Shown piece after piece: positions 52,048-60,357 of a DNA stretch of 64,000 bases. Both the position numbers and the translations under genes were made by a program. Positions within the stretch are counted from its first letter, which is position 1; every line of letters starts with the position of its first letter. The notes under the pieces were generated by a model, which saw only the letters and a program-made list of their open reading frames with translations, ran no database searches and was not told the DNA's origin. This stretch comes from Bacteroides sp. MSB163. Lineage in GTDB: Bacteria; Bacteroidota; Bacteroidia; Bacteroidales; Bacteroidaceae. The DNA lies in NCBI RefSeq assembly GCF_036416795.1, contig NZ_CP143867.1, positions 4,084,001 through 4,148,000 of the forward strand, read 5' to 3'.

Positions 52048-53202
52048 ATGAACAACAAAAAACAACAAACCAACCAATCAGAGAATACATTAACTGAGAT
52101 TTTTAAATATGAAGTAAAAGAAGGCGTTTCAGAGTTTCATGTAATGATTCACTCTACCCGGCCGGAAGATACTTATGAGGAACAATTAAATGCAGTAGCC
52201 AATGCCTACAACGATTTGCTTGCAGGTGAATTGAAAGGTGCCATGGCTGTGTTTAAACGTTATTTCCTGAGTGATACCGCCAATCAGGCTGACCTCCTGC
52301 TGGCTATCACTGCCGAAAGTTCCGACTGTGCTCTTTCCGTGGTAGAGCAACCCCCTTTGGATGGGACGAAAATAGCTTTGTGGGCTTATTTACAGACCGA
52401 TGTGCAGACACAAGTGCTGCACAACGGATTGTTTGAAGTAAAGCACAATGCATATCGTCACCTGTGGGGAGGCAGTGTTTTCAATCGTGCTGCAAATTCT
52501 GAATACCAGACCCGTTTGTTGCTGAATGACTACGTGATGCAACTTATGGAACAAGGATGTAAATTGGCGGATAACTGTATCCGTACCTGGTTCTTCGTAC
52601 AGAATGTGGATGTGAATTATGCCGGTGTGGTAAAGGCGCGTAATGAGGTTTTCGTCACTCAGAACCTGACGGAAAAAACACACTATATTGCCAGTACTGG
52701 TATCGGCGGACGTCATGCTGATCCTAAAGTATTGGTGCAAATGGATACCTATGCTGTGGCAGGCTTAAAGCCGGAACAGATACACTTCCTTTATGCCCCT
52801 ACGCATCTGAATCCTACTTATGAGTATGGTGTCAGCTTTGAACGCGGAACCTATGTCGATTACGGTGACCGGCGTCAAGTGTTTATTTCGGGTACGGCAA
52901 GTATCAACAATAAAGGGGAAGTGGTATACCCCGGCGACATCCGCAGGCAGACGGAACGGATGTGGGAAAATGTAGAAGCCTTGCTGAAAGAGGCGGAGTG
53001 CACATTTGATGATTTGGGACATATGATTGTTTACCTGCGTGACATTGCAGACTATGCAGTTGTGAAGAGTATGTATGACAAACGTTTCCCGGATACTCCC
53101 AGAGTATTTGTACATGCGCCTGTATGTCGTCCCGGATGGTTGATCGAAATGGAATGTATGGGAGTTAAGGCTTTGAAGAATAAGGAATATGCACCTTTTT
53201 AA
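52048..53202 (+). CDS. Chorismatase (FkbO/Hyg5)/Rid-superfamily-like enzyme
   Basis: The start is taken at ATG 52048, two codons inside a frame that opens with TTG. The protein is 384 residues, soluble and without a signal peptide. Its two halves resemble the FkbO/Hyg5/XanB2 chorismatase family, which is built from a divergent N-terminal half and a YjgF/Rid-like C-terminal half. Visible motifs are HYIASTGIGGRHADP, PTYEYGVSFERGTYVDYGDR, RQVFISGTASINNKGEVVYP and HAPVCRPGWLIEMECMGV. Chorismatases convert chorismate to 3- or 4-hydroxybenzoate or dihydroxy-cyclohexadiene acids. A cytoplasmic small-molecule enzyme inside a heme-protein operon is unexpected. It overlaps the ccsBA gene by 14 bp, so co-expression is certain. 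Confidence 0.7.
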   Translation: MNNKKQQTNQSENTLTEIFKYEVKEGVSEFHVMIHSTRPEDTYEEQLNAVANAYNDLLAGELKGAMAVFKRYFLSDTANQADLLLAITAESSDCALSVVEQPPLDGTKIALWAYLQTDVQTQVLHNGLFEVKHNAYRHLWGGSVFNRAANSEYQTRLLLNDYVMQLMEQGCKLADNCIRTWFFVQNVDVNYAGVVKARNEVFVTQNLTEKTHYIASTGIGGRHADPKVLVQMDTYAVAGLKPEQIHFLYAPTHLNPTYEYGVSFERGTYVDYGDRRQVFISGTASINNKGEVVYPGDIRRQTERMWENVEALLKEAECTFDDLGHMIVYLRDIADYAVVKSMYDKRFPDTPRVFVHAPVCRPGWLIEMECMGVKALKNKEYAPF

Positions 53203-55249
53203 TTTGAAGAAAAGTCTCGTCTTTTTATATATCTGTCTGGTGGCTTTGCTCGCTATGGTGACCTTTGTGGAGCATGTACACGGAACAGAGTTTGTAGAAA
53301 AGTATGTTTATCATACAGTTTGGTTTTGTTGTTTGTGGGGAGTACTTGCCGCATTGGCAGTTGCCGTGTTGGTTAAGCGGCAGTTGTGGCGGCATCTCCC
53401 GGCATTGTTGTTGCATGGCTCCTTCCTCGTTATCTTGGTGGGAGCCATGATTACATTTTCATGTAGCAAGAAAGGATATATGCATCTCACAGTAGGTACT
53501 GAGGTGGGAACTTTCATAGACCAAGGCAGCAAACGGGTGATCGAATTACCATTCACATTGTGTCTGGACAGTTTCCGGGTGGAGTATTATCCGGGGACGG
53601 AAGCCCCGGCAGATTATGTCAGCTATATCCGGGATGCGGAACCAGTTTCCATGAATCGTATCCTCTCTCGTCAGGGGTATCGCTTTTACCAGTCTTCTTT
53701 TGATGATGATAAGGAGGGGAGTTGGTTGTCGGTGAATTATGATCCGTGGGGAATAGGGATTACGTATGCAGGATATATTTTGCTGGGTATCTCCATGTTG
53801 TGGATGCTTGTCAGTCATAGTGGAGAATTCCGCAGATTGCTCAGGCATCCGTTGCTTCGGAAAGGAGGAATATTTGTGTGGTTGCTCATGGCTACGGGAA
53901 TGGTGGTGCAAGCGGAAAACAGAAGCCTTCCGGCACTTGCACTCAGACAGGCGGATAGTCTGGCATCCAAACAAGTGATTTATCATGATCGCGTAGTACC
54001 TTTTAATACCCTTGCACGAGACTTTGTATTGAAACTGACCGGGAAATCTTCTTATGGTGGCATGACACCCGAACAGGTTGTCGGAGGTTGGTTACTCCGT
54101 CCGGAGGTTTGGCAGAATGAACCGATGATTTATATAAAGAGTGCGGAACTTCGTCATTTGCTCCGATTGCCTTCTTCCTATGCCCGTCTTACTGATTTGT
54201 TTGATGGGCAAAACTATCGTTTGCAGGAGTTTTGGAAAGGTGGGCAGAAGCCACACATGAAAATGACTTCGTTGGAAAAGGCTATTATGGAAACGGATGA
54301 AAAGGTAGGATTGATACTGATGCTACGGAGTGGAACGCTTATCCGTCCTTTACCGGAAGATGGGAGTATAAAACCACTGTCTGACGTAAAGGTGCGGGCT
54401 GAAATACTGTACAATCGCATTCCATTCAGCAAACTGTTGTTTATGTTCAATCTGACTGTAGGGATGCTGGCATTTTTCTATTTACTTTATTGCAGCATGC
54501 ATCGTTCAGCGGGTAAGGCATGGAGCGTTTTTACAGTTGCACTTTATGTGGCATTTCTTTTTCAACTCTTTGGCTACTGTTTGCGGTGGTATATTGGCGG
54601 GCGTATTCCGCTGAGCAATGGATATGAAACCATGCAGTTTATGGCACTGTGTACACTTCTGCTTGCGTGCATATTCCGGCATCGCTTCTCTTTTACTTTA
54701 CCTTTTGGGTTGATTATTTCGGGTTTTGCCTTATTAGTAGCTTATCTTGGGCAGAACAATCCTCAGATCACTCCTCTGATGCCTGTGTTGCTGTCTCCTT
54801 GGTTAAGTATCCATGTTTCTCTGATTATGGTATCTTATGCATTGTTTGCCTTTATGATGCTAAATGGATTACTGGCATTCTGCATAGGAGGCTGGCGAAA
54901 AAAGGTAATCGATTCGGAGATTCAGGAACAGCGTAAGGTCCGTGTGGAGCAATTGATGCTTTTTAGTCGGTTGATGCTCTATCCGGCAGTATTTTGTCTG
55001 GGGGCGGGGATTTTTATTGGTGCTGTGTGGGCGAATGTTTCATGGGGGCGCTATTGGGCCTGGGACCCGAAAGAAGTCTGGGCTTTGATCACCTTTTTAA
55101 TCTATGGTGCGGCATTTCACGGACAATCGCTTGCCGTCTTTCGGCAACCCCGGTTTTTCCATGCTTATATGGTGTTGGCTTTCCTTACGGTGCTGATGAC
55201 TTACTTCGGAGTAAATTATTTGCTGGGCGGTATGCATAGCTATGCTTGA
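53189..55249 (+). CDS. ccsBA: Fused cytochrome c biogenesis protein CcsBA (ResB-CcsA)
   Basis: This 686-residue polytopic membrane protein has an N-terminal ResB part with four helices (SLVFLYICLVALLAMVTFVE ...) and a periplasmic domain (SRQGYRFYQSSFDDDKEGSW). The C-terminal CcsA part carries the WWD signature WANVSWGRYWAWDPKEVWAL and conserved histidines. Fusion of the two halves is known in epsilonproteobacteria and Bacteroides. It exports heme and attaches it to the CXXCH proteins encoded upstream. A separate split ResB/CcsA pair serves the nrf operon. Confidence 0.92.
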   Translation: MHLFNLKKSLVFLYICLVALLAMVTFVEHVHGTEFVEKYVYHTVWFCCLWGVLAALAVAVLVKRQLWRHLPALLLHGSFLVILVGAMITFSCSKKGYMHLTVGTEVGTFIDQGSKRVIELPFTLCLDSFRVEYYPGTEAPADYVSYIRDAEPVSMNRILSRQGYRFYQSSFDDDKEGSWLSVNYDPWGIGITYAGYILLGISMLWMLVSHSGEFRRLLRHPLLRKGGIFVWLLMATGMVVQAENRSLPALALRQADSLASKQVIYHDRVVPFNTLARDFVLKLTGKSSYGGMTPEQVVGGWLLRPEVWQNEPMIYIKSAELRHLLRLPSSYARLTDLFDGQNYRLQEFWKGGQKPHMKMTSLEKAIMETDEKVGLILMLRSGTLIRPLPEDGSIKPLSDVKVRAEILYNRIPFSKLLFMFNLTVGMLAFFYLLYCSMHRSAGKAWSVFTVALYVAFLFQLFGYCLRWYIGGRIPLSNGYETMQFMALCTLLLACIFRHRFSFTLPFGLIISGFALLVAYLGQNNPQITPLMPVLLSPWLSIHVSLIMVSYALFAFMMLNGLLAFCIGGWRKKVIDSEIQEQRKVRVEQLMLFSRLMLYPAVFCLGAGIFIGAVWANVSWGRYWAWDPKEVWALITFLIYGAAFHGQSLAVFRQPRFFHAYMVLAFLTVLMTYFGVNYLLGGMHSYA

Positions 55250-55279
55250 TGTGTCTTTCTATTTCGGGATAATATAATA

Positions 55280-55308
55280 AAAATGCCTACGGAATCCGCA
55301 GGCATTTT
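55280..55308. terminator. Bidirectional terminator
   Basis: A 13-bp stem with one mismatch (55280-55292 with 55296-55308, AAAATGCCTACGG) has a 3-nt loop and a flanking A run on one side and T run on the other. It lies between the convergent ccsBA and DUF2023 genes. Confidence 0.85.
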
Positions 55309-55344
55309 CTACAAAAACAACTAACTAAACACATGCAAAGTTAA

Positions 55345-55698
55345 TCAAGCGCACCGGACTTTTCTTTCACAGTACCGTTCGCATTGCGCACATATATCAT
55401 AACCTAACATTGCCCCGAGTATAAAATCTTCTTCGGGAGACAGCTTGTTCAGTGGCTGCCTTACCAAAAGACGGATTGCTTCGATACATTCCTTGCGTCC
55501 AAAGAAAAGATTGATCCTGCCGTTTCCTACCGGCTGGATAACATAGCTTATCTTTTGGTCTGTCAGGCGTTTCACGGCAAAAGCTTCATACTTCTTGTTT
55601 GTAGTATAAAGTACCATCTGGCGTACTCCTTTCTTAAATTCGTAGATGTGGTTCAGGAATACTTTCAATTCTACCGGGTTAATGTCAGATATTGTCAT
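55345..55698 (-). CDS. DUF2023 protein, downstream of flavodoxin
   Basis: This 117-residue cytoplasmic protein contains VFLNHIYEFKKGVRQMVLYT and a C-terminal Cys motif CAQCERYCERKVRC (four cysteines within the last 18 residues) that could bind a metal or cluster. DUF2023 genes are known to accompany flavodoxin genes, and the gene lies 22 bp after fldA here. Function unknown. The cysteines suggest a redox or iron-sulfur role under conditions where flavodoxin replaces ferredoxin. Confidence 0.75.
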   Translation of the reverse strand: MTISDINPVELKVFLNHIYEFKKGVRQMVLYTTNKKYEAFAVKRLTDQKISYVIQPVGNGRINLFFGRKECIEAIRLLVRQPLNKLSPEEDFILGAMLGYDICAQCERYCERKVRCA

Positions 55699-55720
55699 AA
55701 GGCTATGGAATAAGAGAAAA

Positions 55721-56227
55721 TTATGCCAAGTGATTTTTTATGTCGTTCACCCAAGCGTCGATACGTTCTTCCGTCTTATCACTTTCGTTGATGTCATCAA
55801 GAGCGAGTCCGACAAACATACCATCGATAACGGCAATAGAGGAGGAGAAAGAATAATCTTTTGCAGATACCTTACCAACGGTGGTGCAACCGGAATCCTT
55901 GATATCTTCGTATATGATACCCATACCATCGCAGAATGTATCGCAATAAGACTCAGAGTCACCACAACCGAACAGAGCAATTGTTTTTTCTTTCAGGTCT
56001 GATTCCTTCAACACTTTAACGCCATCATACCAGTCATCCTGCAGTTCACCGTCACCCCAAGTGGAAGTTCCTAAAAGAAGAGCTTCGTATTCCTTTACCA
56101 TGTCGGCGTTCATTTTGCTGACATCGATTACATCGGATGCGGGGACGCCAAGTTTAGAAGCGATTGTTTCGGCAATGCCTTGCGTAGTTCCGGTTGAGGA
56201 ACCGTAAAATATTCCTATTTTCTTCAT
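55721..56227 (-). CDS. fldA: Flavodoxin FldA
   Basis: This 168-residue protein has the FMN phosphate-binding loop GSSTGTTQGIAE at the start, the FMN stacking segment LLLGTSTWGDGELQDDW, and the second loop LFGCGDSESYCDTFCDGMG. Length fits the long-chain flavodoxins. It carries low-potential electrons and typically replaces ferredoxin when iron is scarce. Its promoter (56257-56292) has the GGGTATTTC element shared with the TetR, small-membrane-protein and imelysin promoters. Confidence 0.95.
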   Translation of the reverse strand: MKKIGIFYGSSTGTTQGIAETIASKLGVPASDVIDVSKMNADMVKEYEALLLGTSTWGDGELQDDWYDGVKVLKESDLKEKTIALFGCGDSESYCDTFCDGMGIIYEDIKDSGCTTVGKVSAKDYSFSSSIAVIDGMFVGLALDDINESDKTEERIDAWVNDIKNHLA

Positions 56228-56256
56228 ACTATAAAATGGTTTAATTTGTACGGTTA

Positions 56257-56292
56257 CAAAGTAACGGCATCAGAGGGGGTTATGAAATACCC
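56257..56292 (-). promoter_or_regulatory. GGGTATTTC-type promoter of fldA
   Basis: On the reverse strand GGGTATTTC starts at 56292 and TTTG of the -7 TTACTTTG starts at 56260, a 32-bp offset identical to the three promoters near 45.4-45.9 kb. The ATG of fldA is 30 bp downstream. Confidence 0.65.
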
Positions 56293-56388
56293 ACAAATAA
56301 TGAAATGCTTCTTTGTACCTAACCACTTATAGGTATGATGGGTAGGAAGTGTCTTGCCCATTTGGATGATTTTATAAGTTTCTTCATA

Positions 56389-57603
56389 CTAATCAGATAT
56401 TTGCTTACGGTTTTTCTTCAGATCAGGTAGGAACCAGGTAACCAATCCGAGTAACGGCATATAAGCGCAGACATTATAAACAGCTTCGATGCCGAACTTA
56501 TCCGCCATATTTCCCAATACAGCCGAGGCAATACCTGCCACTCCGAAAGCAAATCCGAAGAATAATCCGGAAATCAGTCCCAGTTTACTGGGTAATAACT
56601 CCTGCGCATATAACAGGATAGCAGGAAAAGCAGATGAAAGAACCAGGCCGACACAGAAACTCATAATAATTGTGGCAAGCAAGCCTACATGAGGCATCAG
56701 TATACTGAAAGGTGCAGCACCGAGAATAGAACCCCAGATGACATACTTTCTTCCGATACGATCTCCGATAGGACCACCCATCAGTGTACCGATGGCTGTA
56801 GCTACAAGGAATACAAAGAGGTAAAGCTGGGAGTCCTGCACACTTACTCCGAATTTATCAATCAGATAGAAAGTGTAATAGCTGCTTAAGCTTGCCATAT
56901 AAATATATTTGGAGAAGATAAGTACCAGCAGGATAGAAATGGAAAGAACCGTTTTCCCCATAGGCAAAGGCATCTGCATATGAGGTTGCAGGGCAATATG
57001 ATCACGTTTCATCCGGGTAATGTATCCTTTGTACCATTTGCCGACAGGTATCATTACCATGATTGCTATCACCGATAAAATAGCGAATAATGCGATGTTG
57101 TGTCTGCCATAAGGCGCTACAATTAAAGCTACCAGTAACGGTCCCAGTGAGCCTCCCAGGTTTCCACCCACCTGAAACAGGGATTGCGCCAGACCTCTTC
57201 TACCTCCGGAGGCGAGTGAAGTGATGCGGGATGCTTCCGGATGAAGTACGGAAGAACCTATACCTATGATGAATACCGAGAACAATACCCAATAAAGATT
57301 GGTGGAAAAGGCCAGATTCAACATCCCCGTCATAGTGAACAGCATACCCATTGGTAGTGTCCAAGCAAACGGGCGCTTATCAAAAAACAATCCGAATACG
57401 GGTTGGAACACTGATGCGGACATCTGATAAACCAGCGTAATCAATCCGATTTGTGCAAAACTCAGTGTCAAGTCCTCTTTGAAAAGCGGATATGTGGCGG
57501 TTATGACGGATTGCAGTAAGTCGTTCAGACAATGGGAAATACTTAATGCAATCAATATCGGATAAGCTATCGAGCTTACCGGGCGTTGTTTATTCTGTTG
57601 CAT
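56389..57603 (-). CDS. MFS transporter, fosmidomycin-resistance (Fsr)-like
   Basis: The start is at 57603 (MQQNKQRPVSSIAYPILIAL), because the longer frame would start inside the -7 box at 57634-57641. The 404-residue protein has about 12 transmembrane helices. The region SHCLNDLLQSVITATYPLFK, ITLVYQMSASVFQPVFGLFF and HPEASRITSLASGGRRGLAQ is typical of the Fsr group. The natural substrate is not known. The gene lies 51 bp downstream of the histidine kinase gene but has its own promoter. Confidence 0.82.
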   Translation of the reverse strand: MQQNKQRPVSSIAYPILIALSISHCLNDLLQSVITATYPLFKEDLTLSFAQIGLITLVYQMSASVFQPVFGLFFDKRPFAWTLPMGMLFTMTGMLNLAFSTNLYWVLFSVFIIGIGSSVLHPEASRITSLASGGRRGLAQSLFQVGGNLGGSLGPLLVALIVAPYGRHNIALFAILSVIAIMVMIPVGKWYKGYITRMKRDHIALQPHMQMPLPMGKTVLSISILLVLIFSKYIYMASLSSYYTFYLIDKFGVSVQDSQLYLFVFLVATAIGTLMGGPIGDRIGRKYVIWGSILGAAPFSILMPHVGLLATIIMSFCVGLVLSSAFPAILLYAQELLPSKLGLISGLFFGFAFGVAGIASAVLGNMADKFGIEAVYNVCAYMPLLGLVTWFLPDLKKNRKQISD

Positions 57604-57633
57604 GATGGTTGCGTCTCTAATGTAAATCGGGCG

Positions 57634-57641
57634 CAAAGGTA
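57634..57641 (-). promoter_or_regulatory. -7 element of the MFS gene
   Basis: Reverse-strand TACCTTTG, 30 bp upstream of the ATG at 57603, lies between the kinase stop and the MFS start. Confidence 0.5.
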
Positions 57642-57654
57642 CAAAATAAAATGA

Positions 57655-60078
57655 TTAATACGGATGAGTGAACCAAAAGCATGAACCTTCTCCTTCGGTT
57701 GATTCCACTCCGATTTTTCCTCCCATCTGAGATACTAAACTTTTGCAGATGGAAAGTCCGAGACCGGTACCCTGTACAAAGGTGTTAAGTTTCACAAACC
57801 GCTCGAATATACTATCGAGTTTTTCTTTGGGAATTCCGACACCTGTATCACGTACATAGAATTTAATTTCGTGGGGTGACGTCTGTTCATACCCCAAAGC
57901 TATGGTGCCTTGTCTCGTGAACTTTAATGCATTGTTTATGAAATTGGTTATGACCTGCATGAATCGGTTCTTATCTGTATAAATATGACAATCGGGCATA
58001 TACTTCTCGAAGACCAGGTCCACAGTTTCCGGTACTTTCATCTCCAGCGACTTGATGATTTTCATGCAGCTTTCGTTTACATCCAAATCGGAGCGTACGA
58101 AGTCGAATGTTCCGGACTCTATTTTCGAAAGATCGAGAATATCAGAAACCAGTTGCAGGAGCAATTCATTGTTTGTTTCTACTATTTTAATATATTCCTG
58201 GCGTTCTTCCCTGTCGTCTGTTTCTGCCAGCAGACTGGAAAAACCAACGATGGAGTTGAGCGGAGTACGTATTTCATGGCTCATATTGGCAAGGAAAGCA
58301 GATTTCAAGCGGTCCAGTTCTTCGGCTTTGTCACGGGCAATGATCAGCTTCTGTTCTGTCTCCTTCAAGGGAGTAATATCATAGTTGATACACAGCATTT
58401 CAATAACTCCATCCTGAGGACGATAATCCCTGACCATTACGTTTATACTGGTCCACGAATATTTTCCGTTACCTTTATCGACACGTACTTCTTTACTTAA
58501 ACTTGTGGCTTTTCCTTCTTTAACCTGACCTACAAATTGTTTCAGGACAGCGCAATCTTCCGGGTGTACATGCGAATATACTCCGATGACCTGAGGCATG
58601 GGAGTGTTTTCCTTTTCACCTAAATTCCGATACCATGTATCTTGGGCATACCCGTCTCTTGTCATTATATTAAAATGAGCAAATCCCACTTTTGCATAGT
58701 CGCCTATTAAGAGGAACAAATGTTCAAACTCTTGTATTTTGCTGTATGCACTGGTGGTTTCTGTAGTATCTATATTGATAAACAGGTAATTACTGAATTG
58801 ATTTTGTGAATCGTAAAGCAGAGCTACTTTTGTTTGAAGATTGATAACATCTTTTCTTTGACTTGTTACGTATCGGTCGAGCTTAGAGAAGTCATAATTA
58901 ATCGAGAAGTCCACATTCTCTTTGGCACGCAATTTTTCTTTCACGTCTTCGGGGATATTGGGATTCTCGAACAGCGATACCCCCAGTGCTTCTTTCATAT
59001 CCGTTAGGCCGAATATCTCAAGTTCTTTATCATTCATATCTACCAGATACCCGTCTTTGTTGTAAAGCTCGATACCTACCGGCAGATTCTTATAAATATT
59101 GCGAAGAATCTTTTCACTGTGATCCAATGCGCGGCGATCCTCTTTAGCCTGAAGTTCCGCTTTGCGTAATTGGAGGCAAATGCTGATGATGTTTCCTAAA
59201 GAAGAAAACCATTGATGGTCGATGTTACTCCAGCTGCGGTGTGTTCTGACCATATCGATGCCCATATATCCCCATACCTTATCTTTCGATAGGAGAGGGA
59301 CCGCCATTACCGATTTAATATCTTGCACCTCCAGGGTATCACGGTAAATTTTTGCTTCGGGCGGCATATCATCCAACGTATTTAGAATGATTGATCTCTT
59401 TTCTGAGATTTGGCGATCCCACCAGAGAGAATCATCCCAAGGTACATTCTGTAAGAAATCCAGTTCTTGGGATATTCCTTCGGCTGTTGCTTCGTAAATG
59501 CAACTCTGCACTTTATGTTCCTGGTCTATTTCGAATATATAGGTACGGTCTCCTTTGGTTTGTTTGAGGAGATCTGCCAATATTTTATTGATGATCTGTG
59601 TAATATCATCCGATTGTAGAAAAGCGAGCAATGAATAAGAAAGACTGTTTTGTTGATAAAGCAGGCTGTTTACCTGGAGAGAGTCTGTACTTTCACTTGT
59701 TTCTTCGGTCTGCTTGTCTATACATTGCAGATATCCTATTATATTTTTGTACCCCTCTTCATCCGGTTGTTTGAAGCTGATTTTAGAATATACCCATATG
59801 TCCTTCCCATCTTTTGCCTGGATGGGGAACATCTGCTCGTAGGTTTCTATATTTGTGAGCGAAAAGTATTCATTTCTGAGTCGCCTCCGATGATCTTCCC
59901 GTATTCTTCCGTGAAAATCTTCGAAACTGATCCGGTCACTTTCAAGTCCGAGTAAGTCAATGATAAAGTCAGAACAAATATATTGGCGATTCTTCAGGTC
60001 CGATTCCCACCAACCCATTTTGGCCATTTGCGCAATCTGGCAATATTTATCACAGTCAAAGTCTGGCTTCTCTTTCAT
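57655..60078 (-). CDS. Soluble multi-PAS/GAF sensor histidine kinase
   Basis: This 807-residue protein has no transmembrane segment. In order it carries a PAS domain (about 10-125, MGWWESDLKNRQYICS), a GAF domain (about 155-305, IINKILADLLKQTKGDRTYI, SVMAVPLLSKDKVWGYMGID), a PAS domain (about 325-445, LPVGIELYNKDGYLVDMND), another PAS/PAC (about 460-575), a HisKA dimer helix with FLANMSHEIRTPLNSIVGFS (phospho-acceptor H601) and an ATPase domain (NFINNALKFTR, DTGVGIPKEKLD, GTGLGLSI). There is no receiver domain and no adjacent response regulator. GAF/PAS suggest cytoplasmic sensing of redox, NO or small molecules. A -7 TATATTTG is at 60126-60133. Confidence 0.87.
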   Translation of the reverse strand: MKEKPDFDCDKYCQIAQMAKMGWWESDLKNRQYICSDFIIDLLGLESDRISFEDFHGRIREDHRRRLRNEYFSLTNIETYEQMFPIQAKDGKDIWVYSKISFKQPDEEGYKNIIGYLQCIDKQTEETSESTDSLQVNSLLYQQNSLSYSLLAFLQSDDITQIINKILADLLKQTKGDRTYIFEIDQEHKVQSCIYEATAEGISQELDFLQNVPWDDSLWWDRQISEKRSIILNTLDDMPPEAKIYRDTLEVQDIKSVMAVPLLSKDKVWGYMGIDMVRTHRSWSNIDHQWFSSLGNIISICLQLRKAELQAKEDRRALDHSEKILRNIYKNLPVGIELYNKDGYLVDMNDKELEIFGLTDMKEALGVSLFENPNIPEDVKEKLRAKENVDFSINYDFSKLDRYVTSQRKDVINLQTKVALLYDSQNQFSNYLFINIDTTETTSAYSKIQEFEHLFLLIGDYAKVGFAHFNIMTRDGYAQDTWYRNLGEKENTPMPQVIGVYSHVHPEDCAVLKQFVGQVKEGKATSLSKEVRVDKGNGKYSWTSINVMVRDYRPQDGVIEMLCINYDITPLKETEQKLIIARDKAEELDRLKSAFLANMSHEIRTPLNSIVGFSSLLAETDDREERQEYIKIVETNNELLLQLVSDILDLSKIESGTFDFVRSDLDVNESCMKIIKSLEMKVPETVDLVFEKYMPDCHIYTDKNRFMQVITNFINNALKFTRQGTIALGYEQTSPHEIKFYVRDTGVGIPKEKLDSIFERFVKLNTFVQGTGLGLSICKSLVSQMGGKIGVESTEGEGSCFWFTHPY

Positions 60079-60125
60079 ATATCTTTTTGCTCCTGTTTTC
60101 TATTCCTTATTAAAATCTCAGTGGG

Positions 60126-60133
60126 CAAATATA
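60126..60133 (-). promoter_or_regulatory. -7 element of the histidine kinase gene
   Basis: Reverse-strand TATATTTG, 47 bp upstream of the ATG at 60078. Confidence 0.4.
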
Positions 60134-60270
60134 GAGATAACTTTTATATTTTAGTGGTTTTGTTGTAAAAAGAATGTTTATAACTGTCTAAACCTATAGG
60201 TAACCGGCTTTTATCGATGCAAGATGCTACTTCCGGAGAAATTAAAATCCCTAAACATTTTCCCTTTAAG

Positions 60271-60307
60271 CTTGTTCTTTATTCCCCGTAAAGTTATCTT
60301 TGCGGGG
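60271..60307 (+). promoter_or_regulatory. Promoter overlapped by 24-bp hyphenated palindrome, upstream of pyridoxal kinase
   Basis: The promoter reads -33 CTTG (60271-60274), 20-bp spacer, -7 TATCTTTG (60295-60302). A stem CCCCGTAAAG/CTTTGCGGGG (60284-60307, one mismatch, TTAT loop) covers part of the spacer and the whole -7 box and is followed by ATTTTTGTG. It could be an operator on the promoter, or an intrinsic terminator of a short upstream transcript. The start codon is 50 bp downstream. The rest of 60079-60357 shows only the kinase promoter. Confidence 0.55.
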
Positions 60308-60357
60308 ATTTTTGTGTGAACGAAGAATGTGGTAGTATTGGGTAATAAAACTCTAAA

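Noticed and set aside
60284..60307. Simple terminator of the histidine kinase gene
   Set aside because: The kinase is transcribed leftwards, away from this hairpin, so it cannot terminate it.
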